Assembly (NCBI RefSeq): GCF_014489615.1 | Contig: NZ_CP060825.1 | Span: forward strand, 7,362,001 to 7,426,000 | Length of the DNA: 64,000 nt | Source: Streptomyces genisteinicus | GTDB lineage: Bacteria > Actinomycetota > Actinomycetes > Streptomycetales > Streptomycetaceae | Direction of reading: 5' to 3' | Shown here: positions 48,941 to 57,906 of the stretch, piece after piece | How the letters are laid out: each line of letters starts with the position of its first letter | How positions within the stretch are numbered: position 1 is the first letter of the stretch | Position numbers and translations under genes: made by a program | The notes under the pieces: generated by a model | What the model saw: the letters and a program-made list of their open reading frames with translations, nothing else | Told to the model about the DNA's origin: nothing | The model's database searches: none

Positions 48941-49924
48941 GTGACGACCTCGCCCGCTGCCCCCGATGCCGCCCCCGCCGCCCCGGACGCCTCGCCGACC
49001 GCCCCCGCCGCACTGGACCCGGGAGCGGAGGCCGCGGCCTTTGCCGCGGGACCCGCCGCCCTGCCCGGCACGCGCCGCCAGGTGCCGGGTGCCGTGCTGG
49101 TGCTCGTCGCCATGTGTCTTCTCCACACGGGCAGTGCGCTCGCGACGGAACTCTTCGCCACCCTCGGCCCGGCGGGCACCACCTGGCTGCGCCTGACCTT
49201 CGCCGCCCTGGTGCTGATCGCCTGCACCGGGCCGTCCCTGTGGCGGACGCTGCGGGCGACCGGCCGTCGCGACCTCGTCGCCACCGTGCTGCTCGGCGCG
49301 GTCAGCGCGGGCATGATGCTGCTCTTCTCCGAGGCCGCCGCGCGGCTTCCCCTCGGCACGGCCACCGCACTGGAGTTCCTCGGGCCGCTCACCGTCGCGG
49401 TGATCGCCTCGCGCCGGCCCCGGGAGGTGGCGTGGCTCGCGCTCGCCGCTGCGGGCGTCGTGCTGCTGACCTCGCCGTGGACGGGCGCGACGAGCCTGCC
49501 GGGCGTGATGTTCGGCCTCGGCTCGGCGGCGTGCTGGGCGCTGTACGTCATCGGCACGGCCCATGTCGGCAGCCGGCTGCCCGCGCCGCACGCCCTGGCG
49601 GTGTCGCTCGCGGTGGCCGCCGTGGTCGCCGCGCCGTTCGGGGCGTCCGCCGCGGTCAGCGGTCTGACCTGGGGGACGGCGCTCGCCGCGCTCGGTATCG
49701 CGGTGCTCATGCCGCTGCTGCCGTTCCTGCTGGAGATGCAGGCCCTGCAGCGCATCGGCAAGACGACATACGGGACGCTCGCGGGGCTCGAACCGGCCGT
49801 CAGCCTGGTGGCCGCCATGATCCTCATCTCGCAGACCCCGCTGCCGCTCCAGATCGCCGGCACCGTCCTCGTCGTCGCCGCGGGCATCGGCGCGACGCGT
49901 GCGGAGGCGCGGGCCAATCGCTGA
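48941..49924 (+). CDS. EamA/DMT-family transporter
   Basis: The protein of 327 residues has ten predicted membrane helices in two EamA halves after a 45-residue Ala/Pro-rich cytoplasmic start. Recognisable patches are LLHTGSALATELFATLGPAGTTWLRL, LPLGTATALEFLGPLTVAVI and a second-half equivalent TYGTLAGLEPAVSLVAAMI. These match RhtA-like exporters of amino acids such as threonine and homoserine. The start GTG 48941 is 50 bases from the divergent LysR gene. Confidence 0.9.
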   Translation: MTTSPAAPDAAPAAPDASPTAPAALDPGAEAAAFAAGPAALPGTRRQVPGAVLVLVAMCLLHTGSALATELFATLGPAGTTWLRLTFAALVLIACTGPSLWRTLRATGRRDLVATVLLGAVSAGMMLLFSEAAARLPLGTATALEFLGPLTVAVIASRRPREVAWLALAAAGVVLLTSPWTGATSLPGVMFGLGSAACWALYVIGTAHVGSRLPAPHALAVSLAVAAVVAAPFGASAAVSGLTWGTALAALGIAVLMPLLPFLLEMQALQRIGKTTYGTLAGLEPAVSLVAAMILISQTPLPLQIAGTVLVVAAGIGATRAEARANR

Positions 49925-49983
49925 CCCGGACCCGGAGAGGTCCCCGCGCCGGCGCCGCTCGCGTACCGGCGGACAGGACCCGA

Positions 49984-50008
49984 CTGGACTTCCTGTCCAG
50001 ATCTGGAG
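49984..50008. promoter_or_regulatory. Overlapping palindromes, candidate operator
   Basis: CTGGAC-N5-GTCCAG (49984-50000) overlaps the perfect 12-bp palindrome TCCAGATCTGGA (49997-50008), so CTGGA/TCCAG half sites occur three times in 25 bases, about 90 bases before the PLP-enzyme gene. The likely binder is the DauR/YheO-type regulator encoded by the second gene of the operon. Confidence 0.5.
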
Positions 50009-50095
50009 TGTTCGTCTAAGGTGGGGCGTGCAGGGTGCGCGCCGGCACCGGGAACGGCCGGCGGCACGGGGAGCCGGGAGAAGGCGGGACCGCCC

Positions 50096-51289
50096 ATGGA
50101 CGTCGAACAGCTGACAGGGGTCGACGCCCCCTGCTTCCACGACCGGTCCGGCCGGCGCTACCCGCTGGACGGTTCCCGCTGGCGGGGTGACGACGGCGGC
50201 CCGCTCGCCGTCAGCCCGCTGCCGGGTCTCGCTCCCGGGCAGATCGTCACCGCCGAGCGCTCCCTGTGGCGGTACCACGCGGCCCTCCCCGTCCCCTTCG
50301 CCCGCCGGGTGAGCCTGGGCGAGGGCTGCACGCCGATGGTCCCGCTCGACTGGGGCGGCCTGCGGGTCCACTTCAAGCTGGAGTGGTTCAACCCGACCTC
50401 CAGCTTCAAGGACCGCGGCGTGTCGGTGATGATGTCCCACCTCGCCGCCCACGGCGCCGACCGCGTGCTGGAGGACAGCTCGGGCAACGCCGGGGCAGCG
50501 GTGGCGGCCTATGCCGCGGCCGCGGGCATCCGCGCGAGGATCGTCGTCCCGGCCGCCACCTCGGCGGCCAAGATCCTCCAGGCGCGCGCGTGCGGAGCCG
50601 AGATCGAGCTGGTGGGCGGCGCCCGCGACGAGGTGGCGGACGAGGCGGTCCGGCAGTCGGCGCGCATCCCCTACGCCAGCCACAACTGGCACCCCATGTT
50701 CATCCAGGGAACCAAGACCGTCGCCTACGAGATGTGGGAGTCGCTGGGCTTCACGGCGCCCGACAACGTCGTCCTCGTGGCCGGGGCCGGCAGCAACGTC
50801 ATCGCCTGCGACCTGGCCTTCGGCGAACTCCTCGCAGCGGGCCGGATCGACAGGCGGCCGCGCCTGTTCGTCGGGCAGCCCGAGCACTGGGCGACCATCG
50901 CCGACACGCTGAACGGAGTCGACGGGGCCGCGCGCGGCGCACGGGTGCCGACCATCGCCGAGGGCGCGTCCATCGCCCGCCCCGTGCGGCTGCCCGAGGC
51001 GGTGGAGGCGGTCCGCCGCTCCGGCGGCGCGGCCTGCGCCGTCCCCGAGGCGGCGATCCACGCCGCGGTCCGCGCGCTGAGCTCCAGGGGCCTGTACGCC
51101 GAGCCGACCAGCGCCGTCGCCGCGGCGGCCCTCGACCACTTCGTCGCGTCGGGGGAGATCGCTGCGGACGAGACGACCGTCGTCGTGCTCACGGGTGCGG
51201 GCCTGAAGTCCGCCGAGGCGATGGCCGCGGTGTTCGCCGCGGCGCCGCTCGACCACGTCGTCGCGCCGGAGCCGGGTGGTGCCCGATGA
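50096..51289 (+). CDS. Threonine synthase/diaminopropionate lyase-like PLP enzyme
   Basis: The 397-residue fold-type II PLP enzyme has the cofactor lysine in FNPTSSFKDRGVSVM, EDSSGNAGAAVAAYAAAAGI, and the phosphate loop LVAGAGSNVIACDL. Its C-terminal TTVVVLTGAGLKSAEA is typical of threonine synthase relatives. The length and the pairing with a DauR-type regulator favour an amino-acid lyase or racemase-like catabolic role rather than housekeeping threonine synthesis. ATG 50096 follows AAGGCGGG. The next gene overlaps by ATGA. Confidence 0.85.
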   Translation: MDVEQLTGVDAPCFHDRSGRRYPLDGSRWRGDDGGPLAVSPLPGLAPGQIVTAERSLWRYHAALPVPFARRVSLGEGCTPMVPLDWGGLRVHFKLEWFNPTSSFKDRGVSVMMSHLAAHGADRVLEDSSGNAGAAVAAYAAAAGIRARIVVPAATSAAKILQARACGAEIELVGGARDEVADEAVRQSARIPYASHNWHPMFIQGTKTVAYEMWESLGFTAPDNVVLVAGAGSNVIACDLAFGELLAAGRIDRRPRLFVGQPEHWATIADTLNGVDGAARGARVPTIAEGASIARPVRLPEAVEAVRRSGGAACAVPEAAIHAAVRALSSRGLYAEPTSAVAAAALDHFVASGEIAADETTVVVLTGAGLKSAEAMAAVFAAAPLDHVVAPEPGGAR

Positions 51290-52047
51290 CCCACCCCGCG
51301 GACCGGTCGGACGGCGCACCCGCCCACGGGCCCGTCGCGACCGGGCACGGCGACGTGGACCGGGCATCCGAGGCCGGGTGTCCGGAAGCCGAGGCCGGGG
51401 GCGCGCCGGACGGCGAAGGCCGCGTCGTCGGCGACGAGCACCTCGTGCGGGAAGCGGAGCGCATCGCCGTCGCCGTCGGGCGCATGTTCCCCGGTCTGTG
51501 CGAGGTCGTCCTGCACGACCTGCGCCGGCCCGACCACGCCGTCCGCGTCATCGAGAACAACCTGTCGGGACGGCAGGTCGGCGACCCCGCCACCGAACTG
51601 GGCCTGGCGCGCATCGCCGACCCCGACTACCCGGACGTCGTCCAGAACTACGGCAACCGGTTCCCCGACGGCCGGCCGGCCAAGAGCACCTCCATCGGCA
51701 TCAAGAACGCCGAGGGGCGGTACGTCGCGGCACTGTGCCTGAACCTGGACGTCAGTACGCTGTCGCCGCTGGCCCTGACCCTGGCGCAGCTCGTCGCCAC
51801 CGAAGCCGGGTACGGAGGAGAGCCCCTGGAGACCCTGCGCGACCGCACCGGACGCGAACTCCGCGCGGCCATCGACGCCTTCGCCGCCGAGCGATCCAGC
51901 ACCCCGCGGGCCCTCGGCCGCGACCACAAGCGCGAACTGGTGCGGCGCCTGCACCACGAGGGCTTCTTCGAGTCCAGGGGCTCCGCACAGCTCATCGCCG
52001 ACCATCTCGGCATCTCCCGGGCGACCGTCTACAACTACACGAGGTAG
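51286..52047 (+). CDS. YheO/DauR-type transcriptional regulator
   Basis: Of 253 residues, the first 45 are an Asp/Gly/Glu-rich linker. About 55-170 is a YheO-like PAS domain (AVGRMFPGLCEVVLHDLRRPDHAVRVIENNLSGRQVG, then YVAALCLNLDVS), and about 205-253 is the HTH_22 helix-turn-helix (FFESRGSAQLIADHLGISRATVYNYTR). This is the architecture of DauR, the repressor of D-arginine catabolism, and of E. coli YheO. Coupling (ATGA) to a PLP enzyme suggests it senses that enzyme's amino-acid substrate and acts on the palindromes at 49984-50008. Confidence 0.9.
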   Translation: MTHPADRSDGAPAHGPVATGHGDVDRASEAGCPEAEAGGAPDGEGRVVGDEHLVREAERIAVAVGRMFPGLCEVVLHDLRRPDHAVRVIENNLSGRQVGDPATELGLARIADPDYPDVVQNYGNRFPDGRPAKSTSIGIKNAEGRYVAALCLNLDVSTLSPLALTLAQLVATEAGYGGEPLETLRDRTGRELRAAIDAFAAERSSTPRALGRDHKRELVRRLHHEGFFESRGSAQLIADHLGISRATVYNYTR

Positions 52048-52058
52048 CGCGCTGCGCG

Positions 52059-52097
52059 GGGGCGGGCGCCATCGGACGTGCCGGTGGCGCCCGCCCC
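52059..52097 (+). terminator. Hairpin terminator
   Basis: A 13-bp perfect stem (52059-52071 with 52085-52097, loop 13) begins 12 bases after the stop of the regulator gene and ends the PLP-enzyme operon. Confidence 0.75.
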
Positions 52098-52221
52098 GGT
52101 GCCGACGGGGAGGCCCCGGCCGCCGCGGCGGCAGCGGGAGCCGCCTTCTGTGGCGAGCCTGTGACACGTGGTGTGAGGGGCGTCACGGCGGTGGGCGGTG
52201 CCCTGCTGATCAATTGACGCC

Positions 52222-53091
52222 ATGCGGCCCTCACCTCTCCTCGCCCCGTCCTGCGCGCTCGCCCTCGCCCTCGCCGTCACCGGGTGCGGGCGGGAGGACG
52301 GCACCGCCGCGGCCGTGCCGTGCGCGGCCCCGTCGGCGGAGAGCAGGCCGGAACTGCTGCACCAGGACGGCGTGCGCATCACCGGCGACGACTGCGATGC
52401 CGGGGCGTCCCGGTCGGCCGCCTACACCGTGGAGAACTCCGGCTCCGTGGCCATGACGTACACCATCACCTTCACGATCCGCACCGACTCCGGTGAGGTC
52501 TGGTCGACCGTGGACCAGACCGTGCCGTCGGTCGCGCCCGGCGCCGCCGTGCGGCGCACGGTGACATCGGAGGATCCGAAGGCGTCGCGCATCCGGATCG
52601 AGAAGGTCAGGGCCGTGCCCGCCGACCAGGCGAGGGCGGCCGGAGGCGCGTGCCCGTCCACCGGATGGCGCATCGACGCCGGCGAGCCGGAAGCCGCCAT
52701 GGGGCTGCGCGCCTTGGCGCTCACCCTGGTCAACTGCTCGCAGGAGGTGAGGAGCGTGAGCGGCTACCCGCGGCTCCAGCTCCTGGACGCCGCACGCGAC
52801 CCGGTGGCAGGGGTGCGCATCCTCGACGGCACGAACGAGATCTCCACCGGTCTGCGCGGCGCGGACGTCCGGCCGGGAACCCTGCGCCTGGCGCCCGGTG
52901 AGGCGGCGGCGGCGACCGTCGCCTGGCGGAACACAACCGACGCCGGCCCGCCCGCGGTGAACGCTCCGTACCTGGTCGTGCGCGTCACCGCCGACTCGCC
53001 CGGCGTCGTCTTCACGCCCGAACTCGATCTCGGCACCACGGGCCGAGTCGGCGTCAGCCCCTGGTTCCGGAAGGCGGATCCGGAACGCTGA
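52222..53091 (+). CDS. DUF4232-type lipoprotein
   Basis: The 289-residue protein has a lipoprotein signal peptide ending VTGC (Cys22). A beta-rich domain (about 60-130) with a Cys pair comes first. It is followed by a DUF4232 domain (about 145-285: ALALTLVNCSQEVRSVSGYPRLQLLD, LAPGEAAAATVAWRNTT, PYLVVRV). These proteins are surface-anchored, abundant in Streptomyces and of unknown function. A 26-bp tandem duplication covers the stop codon. Confidence 0.85.
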   Translation: MRPSPLLAPSCALALALAVTGCGREDGTAAAVPCAAPSAESRPELLHQDGVRITGDDCDAGASRSAAYTVENSGSVAMTYTITFTIRTDSGEVWSTVDQTVPSVAPGAAVRRTVTSEDPKASRIRIEKVRAVPADQARAAGGACPSTGWRIDAGEPEAAMGLRALALTLVNCSQEVRSVSGYPRLQLLDAARDPVAGVRILDGTNEISTGLRGADVRPGTLRLAPGEAAAATVAWRNTTDAGPPAVNAPYLVVRVTADSPGVVFTPELDLGTTGRVGVSPWFRKADPER

Positions 53092-53118
53092 CCCGGAAGG
53101 CGGATCCGGAACGCCGAC
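53067..53118. repeat. 26-bp tandem duplication across the lipoprotein stop codon
   Basis: Units 53067-53092 and 53093-53118 are identical except one base: CTGAC in the first, containing the TGA stop of the lipoprotein gene, and CCGAC in the second. The remaining spacer to 53331 is GC-rich without a gene, apart from an AT-richer promoter-like segment at about 53290-53325. Confidence 0.75.
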
Positions 53119-53331
53119 CCGGCTCCCGCCCGCCGTCGCCCGCCCCGGCCCCGCGACGCCGCCGGGGCCGGCGCCCCCCTGACTCCCGGAGCCGTCCGCG
53201 AGCCGGCCGGCCGGCGCCCGCCGGCCCGGCGACGTGCGCGGACCCGGCAATCGGGTGAACTCCCGTGCGGGGTGCCCGACCTGCGGAGAGTTGGCTCCGC
53301 GGCCGATGATCCTACGTGTCATATTCCGGCG

Positions 53332-54657
53332 GTGGACGCCATCGTGACCGCCGCGGAAGCGGCCCCCCAGGACCTGTCCGTACCGCCCCAGGGAACCGCG
53401 GCCCGTACCGGCGCGGTCGCCGTCGTCGGTCTCGGATACGTGGGACTGCCGACGGCGCTCGCCCTGCGCGAGGCGGGCTGGGCCGTGACCGGGATCGACA
53501 TCAGCGACAACCGGCTCGCGGACATCCGCCGCGGTGACGTGGACCTGCCGCCGGGTCAGCTCCGCCTGCTGGGCGACGCCCTGCGCGACCCCGACTTCCT
53601 GCTCACCGGCGACGGCGCCGCCGTGGGGCGCGCGGAGGCCGTGATCGTGTGCGTGCCGACACCCGTCGACCGGCACCGCGTCCCGGACCTGCGCGCGCTC
53701 ACCGCCGCCTGCGCCTCGGTCGTCCGGCACGCCTTCGAGGGCCAGCTCCTCGTGCTCACCTCCACCAGCTATGTCGGCACCACCCGGGACCTTCTCGTCG
53801 AGCCGCTCGCCGCCCGCGGACTGCGTCCGGGAACCGACGTGTACGTCGCGTTCGCGCCCGAGCGCATCGACCCGGGCGTCGACGGGCACGCCCCCGACGC
53901 GACCCCCCGGGTGGTCGGCGGCGTCGGCCGGCGCAGCACCGAGCTCGCCGCCGAACTGCTGCGCCGCACCGCGGCCGGCATCCACCGTGTGGACGACCCC
54001 GAGACGGCCGAGATGTGCAAGCTCTGGGAGAACACCTTCCGCGCCGTCAACATCGCCCTGGCCAACGAACTCGCCGACACCAGCATGGAGTTCGGGCTCG
54101 ACCCGCGACAGGTCATCGAGGCGGCCGCCACCAAGCCGTACGGCTTCATGCCCTTCTACCCGGGGCCCGGGGTCGGCGGGCACTGCATCCCCTGCGACCC
54201 GCACTACCTGCTGTGGCAGCTGCGTTCCCGGCAGCGCGACGCGCCCCTCGTCGGCTCGGCGATGTCCGCGATCGCCGCGCGCCCCTCGGAGGTGGTCCGC
54301 CGGGCGCGCGACCTGCTCGCCGACCGGGGGACGGCGGTGGCCGGAGCGCGGGTCCTCGTCGTCGGGGTGGCGTACAAACCCGGAGTCGCGGACGTGCGGG
54401 AGAGCCCCGCACTGGAGATCATCGACCGGCTCTCCGCGCTCGGCGCCCGGGTCGGCTACCACGACCCCCTGGTTCCGGCGATGACCTCCCGCGGTGCCGA
54501 ACGCCGCCACCTCGCCGACGCGGCCTCGCGCCCGTGGGACCTGGTCCTGGTGCACACCCTCCACGACGGCACCGACGTGGCCGGCCTGGCCCGCGGCTGC
54601 CCGGTCCTCGACACCACCCACGGTCTCGGCACGCCCGCCGCCGGAGCCGCCCGATGA
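53332..54657 (+). CDS. UDP-glucose/GDP-mannose dehydrogenase family enzyme
   Basis: The 441-residue protein has VAVVGLGYVGLPTALALREAG (NAD fold), VCVPTPVDRHRVPDL, AFAPERIDPG, a central helix LWENTFRAVNIALANELADTSMEFGLD, active-site GVGGHCIPCDPHYLL with Cys285, and VLVVGVAYKPGVADVRESPA. It oxidises a nucleotide sugar (for example UDP-GlcNAc, UDP-glucose or GDP-mannose) to the uronic acid. The IPCDP variant is close to UDP-N-acetylglucosamine/mannosamine dehydrogenases. GTG 53332 is the first gene of a five-gene operon with 4-base overlaps throughout, so it most likely feeds the polysaccharide synthase encoded next. Confidence 0.9.
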   Translation: MDAIVTAAEAAPQDLSVPPQGTAARTGAVAVVGLGYVGLPTALALREAGWAVTGIDISDNRLADIRRGDVDLPPGQLRLLGDALRDPDFLLTGDGAAVGRAEAVIVCVPTPVDRHRVPDLRALTAACASVVRHAFEGQLLVLTSTSYVGTTRDLLVEPLAARGLRPGTDVYVAFAPERIDPGVDGHAPDATPRVVGGVGRRSTELAAELLRRTAAGIHRVDDPETAEMCKLWENTFRAVNIALANELADTSMEFGLDPRQVIEAAATKPYGFMPFYPGPGVGGHCIPCDPHYLLWQLRSRQRDAPLVGSAMSAIAARPSEVVRRARDLLADRGTAVAGARVLVVGVAYKPGVADVRESPALEIIDRLSALGARVGYHDPLVPAMTSRGAERRHLADAASRPWDLVLVHTLHDGTDVAGLARGCPVLDTTHGLGTPAAGAAR

Positions 54658-56144
54658 GCACACGGGCCGCGCCTCCCCGGGGTACCGCGCCGCACCCCCG
54701 GTCCGTGCCGGCCCCGCGACGCGGCGGACGGGCACGCGCGGGCGCGCTCCGGTGGGCCGCGGGCCTCGAACCGGGGACCCGGCGCGGCGTCGTGCGCCTC
54801 CTGGTCCTGCTCTGCCTGACCCCGCTCACGTTCCTCCTGGCGAATCGTTCCCTCGCCCTCGCCGACGGAGCCGGTCCGGCGGCGGTCTACGGAACGGCGG
54901 TGCTCGCCGCGACCGCCGCCCTCTTCTACGTCGCCTACACCCGCTACCAGGACCCCGCGGTCGCCGACGTGCCCTGCCCGCGGCGGCTGCGCGGCACCTT
55001 CCCGCCGCTGCCCGCACACCCCCGCGTCAGCCTGCTGCTCGCCGTCAAGGACGAGGAGGACCGGATCGAGGAGTGCGTCCGCTCGATGGCCTCCTCCGAC
55101 CACCCCGGCATCCAGATCGTCGTCGTCGACGACGCGTCGGCCGACGGCACCGGCGACATCCTCCGGCGCCTCGGCGCCGAACTCGGCATCACCGTCGTCC
55201 ACCTGACCGAGAACGTCGGCAAGAAGCACGCCCTGGTCCGGGCGTGCGCCCTGGCCGACGGCGACATCGTCGTCTTCACGGACTCCGACTGCGTCCTCGC
55301 CCCCGACGCCGTCGGCCGGTGCGTCGCCGCCCTCGTCCGCCACCCCCACCTGGGCGCCGTCAGCGGCCACTGCCGGGCGCTCAACACCGACGCCTCGCTG
55401 CTCGCCCGCATCCAGGACGTCTGGTACGAGGGCCAGTTCCGCGTCGCCAAGGCGGCCGAGGCCGCCTTCGGCTCCGTGACCTGCGTGTCCGGACCCCTGG
55501 CCGCGTTCCGCCGGGACGCGATCTGGAACTACCTCCCGGCCTGGGCCGAGGACCGGTTCCTCGGGGCGCCGTTCCGCTTCGCCACCGACCGCCAGCTCAC
55601 CGGCTACGTGCTCGGACAGGCATGGCGCGGCCGGCGGCTGAAAGAGCGTCACGCCGACTCGCCCTTCGTCGCCGACCACGACTACCCCGAACGACCCTGG
55701 CTCGTCGGATACGTGGCATCGGCCAGGGTCGGCACCGACGTCCCCGTCGGCGTGCGGGCCTTCCTGCGCCAGCAGGTCCGGTGGAAGAAGAGCTTCGTCC
55801 GCAACCTGTGCTTCACCGGCGGATTCATGTGGCGCCGGGGCCCCGGCGCCGCCGCCCTCTACTACGGGCACGTGCTGTGGGTGCTCACCGCCCCCGTCAT
55901 GGCCGTGCGGCACCTCGTGTGGGCGCCGGCACAGGGCCTGTGGCTGCTCACCGGCCTCTACCTGTGCGGCGTGCTGCTCAAGGGGTGCGCCTGGGGCATG
56001 GCGTACAAGGCGGACCATCCCGGGGACCCCCGGTGGCGCTACCGCCCGCTGATGAGCCTGCTCTCCTCCACCGTGCTGGCCTGGCTGCTCCCGTACTCCC
56101 TCGCCACGGTCCGCCGCGGCGTCTGGTCCAGGGGCACCACATGA
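54654..56144 (+). CDS. Membrane family 2 glycosyltransferase (processive polysaccharide synthase)
   Basis: The 496-residue protein has two N-terminal membrane segments (about 45-90). A GT2 domain follows with VSLLLAVKDEEDRIEECVRS, VVVDDASADGTG, VFTDSDCVL (DSD at 210-212), EDRFLG, and the processive signature QQVRWKKS (QxxRW at 373-377). Three or four C-terminal membrane segments complete it. It resembles hyaluronan synthase, NodC and PgaC type enzymes that polymerise and extrude a beta-linked chain. The dehydrogenase upstream suggests a uronic-acid-containing product. The start ATG overlaps the dehydrogenase stop (ATGA). The polymer identity is not readable from sequence. Confidence 0.9.
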   Translation: MSTRAAPPRGTAPHPRSVPAPRRGGRARAGALRWAAGLEPGTRRGVVRLLVLLCLTPLTFLLANRSLALADGAGPAAVYGTAVLAATAALFYVAYTRYQDPAVADVPCPRRLRGTFPPLPAHPRVSLLLAVKDEEDRIEECVRSMASSDHPGIQIVVVDDASADGTGDILRRLGAELGITVVHLTENVGKKHALVRACALADGDIVVFTDSDCVLAPDAVGRCVAALVRHPHLGAVSGHCRALNTDASLLARIQDVWYEGQFRVAKAAEAAFGSVTCVSGPLAAFRRDAIWNYLPAWAEDRFLGAPFRFATDRQLTGYVLGQAWRGRRLKERHADSPFVADHDYPERPWLVGYVASARVGTDVPVGVRAFLRQQVRWKKSFVRNLCFTGGFMWRRGPGAAALYYGHVLWVLTAPVMAVRHLVWAPAQGLWLLTGLYLCGVLLKGCAWGMAYKADHPGDPRWRYRPLMSLLSSTVLAWLLPYSLATVRRGVWSRGTT

Positions 56145-56248
56145 GGGGCGCCGCGGCCGCCGCCGCCCGGATGCTCGCCGCGGTGGCGAGCACCGCCGCC
56201 GTCCTCCTGCTCCTCCTCACCGTCGCCACCCGAGGGGAGATCTGGTGA
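56141..56248 (+). CDS. 35-aa single-pass membrane microprotein
   Basis: The ATG at 56141 overlaps the synthase stop by 4 bases, and the stop (56246-56248) is overlapped by the GTG of the deacetylase gene by 4 bases. The peptide has an Arg- and Ala-rich start, one hydrophobic helix (about residues 12-29, including VASTAAVLLLLLTVA) and a short polar end RGEIW. Its strict coupling on both sides and codon usage argue that it is real. It may be a subunit or assembly factor of the polysaccharide complex. It is shorter than automated annotation usually accepts. Confidence 0.7.
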   Translation: MRGAAAAAARMLAAVASTAAVLLLLLTVATRGEIW

Positions 56249-57906
56249 CCCCCGCCGCCCGCGACCGCGCCGCGGTACGCCGCGTCCTGGTGCGCCTGCT
56301 CCTCGGCGGGCTGGCCGCGGCCGTCGCCGCCCTGCCGTTCCTCGCCGCCTGGCAGCACCGGGCGGACCGGCTCGCCGTCGAGGACCAGGCCCGGCCCCCC
56401 GCCGCGCCTCCCGCCGCGGGCGCCCCCGCGGCGAGGGACCTGCCCCGGGGCACCGGCCCCGTGGTGCTCGCCTACCACGACGTCCGGCCCGACGGCGAAC
56501 GCCCGTACACCGTGACGCCCACGGCCTTCGAGGGGCACCTCGCCGCCCTGCGGTCGGCCGGCTACCGGACGCTGAGCACCGCCGAGTTCGTCCGCCACCT
56601 GCGCGGAGAGCCGGTGCCCGGGCGCACCGTCTATCTGACCTTCGACGACGGCGCCCAGGGCCTGTGGCGGCACGCCGACCGCAGTCTGGCCCGGTACGGC
56701 ATGCGGGCCGCCGTCTACCTGATCACCGGTCAGGTGGGGGAGCGGCACGGCTACTACCTCTCCTGGGAGGAGGTCCGCCGGATGGCCTCGTCGGGCCGCT
56801 GGGACTTCCAGAGCCACACGGACGACCTGCACCGCCACCTGCCGCTGGACGCGGCGGGCGCCCGCCGCGGACCCGCCCTCACCGAACGCCTCTGGCTGCC
56901 CGCCGAGAGCCGCCGGGAGACATCCGCCGAGTACCGGGCGAGGGTCGCCGCAGACCTGGACCGGTCGATCGGCGCGATCACCGCTCACGGCCTGCCGCGC
57001 CCCCTGCTCTTCGCCTATCCGTTCTCCGAGTCGCACGGCTCCGGCCCCGCAGGCGCCGGCGACCTGAGCGGACTGCTGCGGCAGCGCTTCACCGCCGCCC
57101 TCACCAACCACGGGGGCCCGCACCCGCCGGGCGCCGGTGCACGGGCCGCCGCCGAAGGAACCGTCCAGCGCCTGGAGATCACCACCGGGACCACGGCCGC
57201 GGACCTGATGGCCGGGCTCGCCGAACGCACTCCCCGCCGCCCCGGCGACGCACCGCGGCCGCTGGCCGACCCCGGCGGCTGGGACTTCCCCGGCGCGCCC
57301 GCGGGGACCGGCGTGGGCGCGTTCACCGGAGCCGGACCGTACCCGGCCGGTCGGGAGCACCTGTCGGCCGAGTACCGCCCGTCCGCCACGGCGGACTGGA
57401 CCGGGTACGCGGCCGATGCGGACGTCCGCGCACTGCACGCCGACACCAACGGCGTCTCGGTGACCGTACGGGTCCACGGGACACGGCCCGTCGCCGTCGC
57501 GCTGAGCCGGGCCGGTCTGCGCGTCACGGAGGGCACGGGGAGCGGGCGGCGCACGGTGGCCCGCGCCCGCCTGGAGCCGGCCGCACGGCACACGCTGCGG
57601 ATCGTCGTGTCCGCGCGGAGCACGGACGTCTACGTCGACGGGCGGCGCCGGGCCCGGGTCGCGGTCCCCGCGGATGCCGCCGCCGGCGCCCGGGGAGGCA
57701 TCGCGCTCGGCGTCCGCAACGACGGAGCTCCGCACTGGCCGGCCTTCCGGACGCTGACGATCGCCGCCGCCGACGGCACCTGGGGCCCCGGCGGCACGGC
57801 CGACGCCCGCCCGGGTCCGGTGCGCACCACCGGACAGGGCGCGACCGGCGGGCCCGCCCCCACCACCGGGCCCGCGGAGGCGGCCCGGGAGAGGACGTCA
57901 CGGTGA
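56245..57906 (+). CDS. PgaB-like polysaccharide deacetylase with C-terminal beta-sandwich
   Basis: The 553-residue protein has one N-terminal membrane anchor (about 12-36). A NodB-type deacetylase domain (about 70-300) has VLAYHDVRPD, LTFDDGAQGLW (Asp134, Asp135), and WDFQSHTDDLHRHL with metal His191 and His196 in PgaB-like spacing; LLFAYPFSESHGS follows. Residues about 345-520 form a laminin-G/concanavalin-like beta-sandwich (VTVRVHGTRPVAVALSR, VDGRRRARVAVP). It likely removes acetyl groups from the polymer outside the membrane. GTGA overlaps link it to both neighbours. Confidence 0.9.
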   Translation: MTPAARDRAAVRRVLVRLLLGGLAAAVAALPFLAAWQHRADRLAVEDQARPPAAPPAAGAPAARDLPRGTGPVVLAYHDVRPDGERPYTVTPTAFEGHLAALRSAGYRTLSTAEFVRHLRGEPVPGRTVYLTFDDGAQGLWRHADRSLARYGMRAAVYLITGQVGERHGYYLSWEEVRRMASSGRWDFQSHTDDLHRHLPLDAAGARRGPALTERLWLPAESRRETSAEYRARVAADLDRSIGAITAHGLPRPLLFAYPFSESHGSGPAGAGDLSGLLRQRFTAALTNHGGPHPPGAGARAAAEGTVQRLEITTGTTAADLMAGLAERTPRRPGDAPRPLADPGGWDFPGAPAGTGVGAFTGAGPYPAGREHLSAEYRPSATADWTGYAADADVRALHADTNGVSVTVRVHGTRPVAVALSRAGLRVTEGTGSGRRTVARARLEPAARHTLRIVVSARSTDVYVDGRRRARVAVPADAAAGARGGIALGVRNDGAPHWPAFRTLTIAAADGTWGPGGTADARPGPVRTTGQGATGGPAPTTGPAEAARERTSR

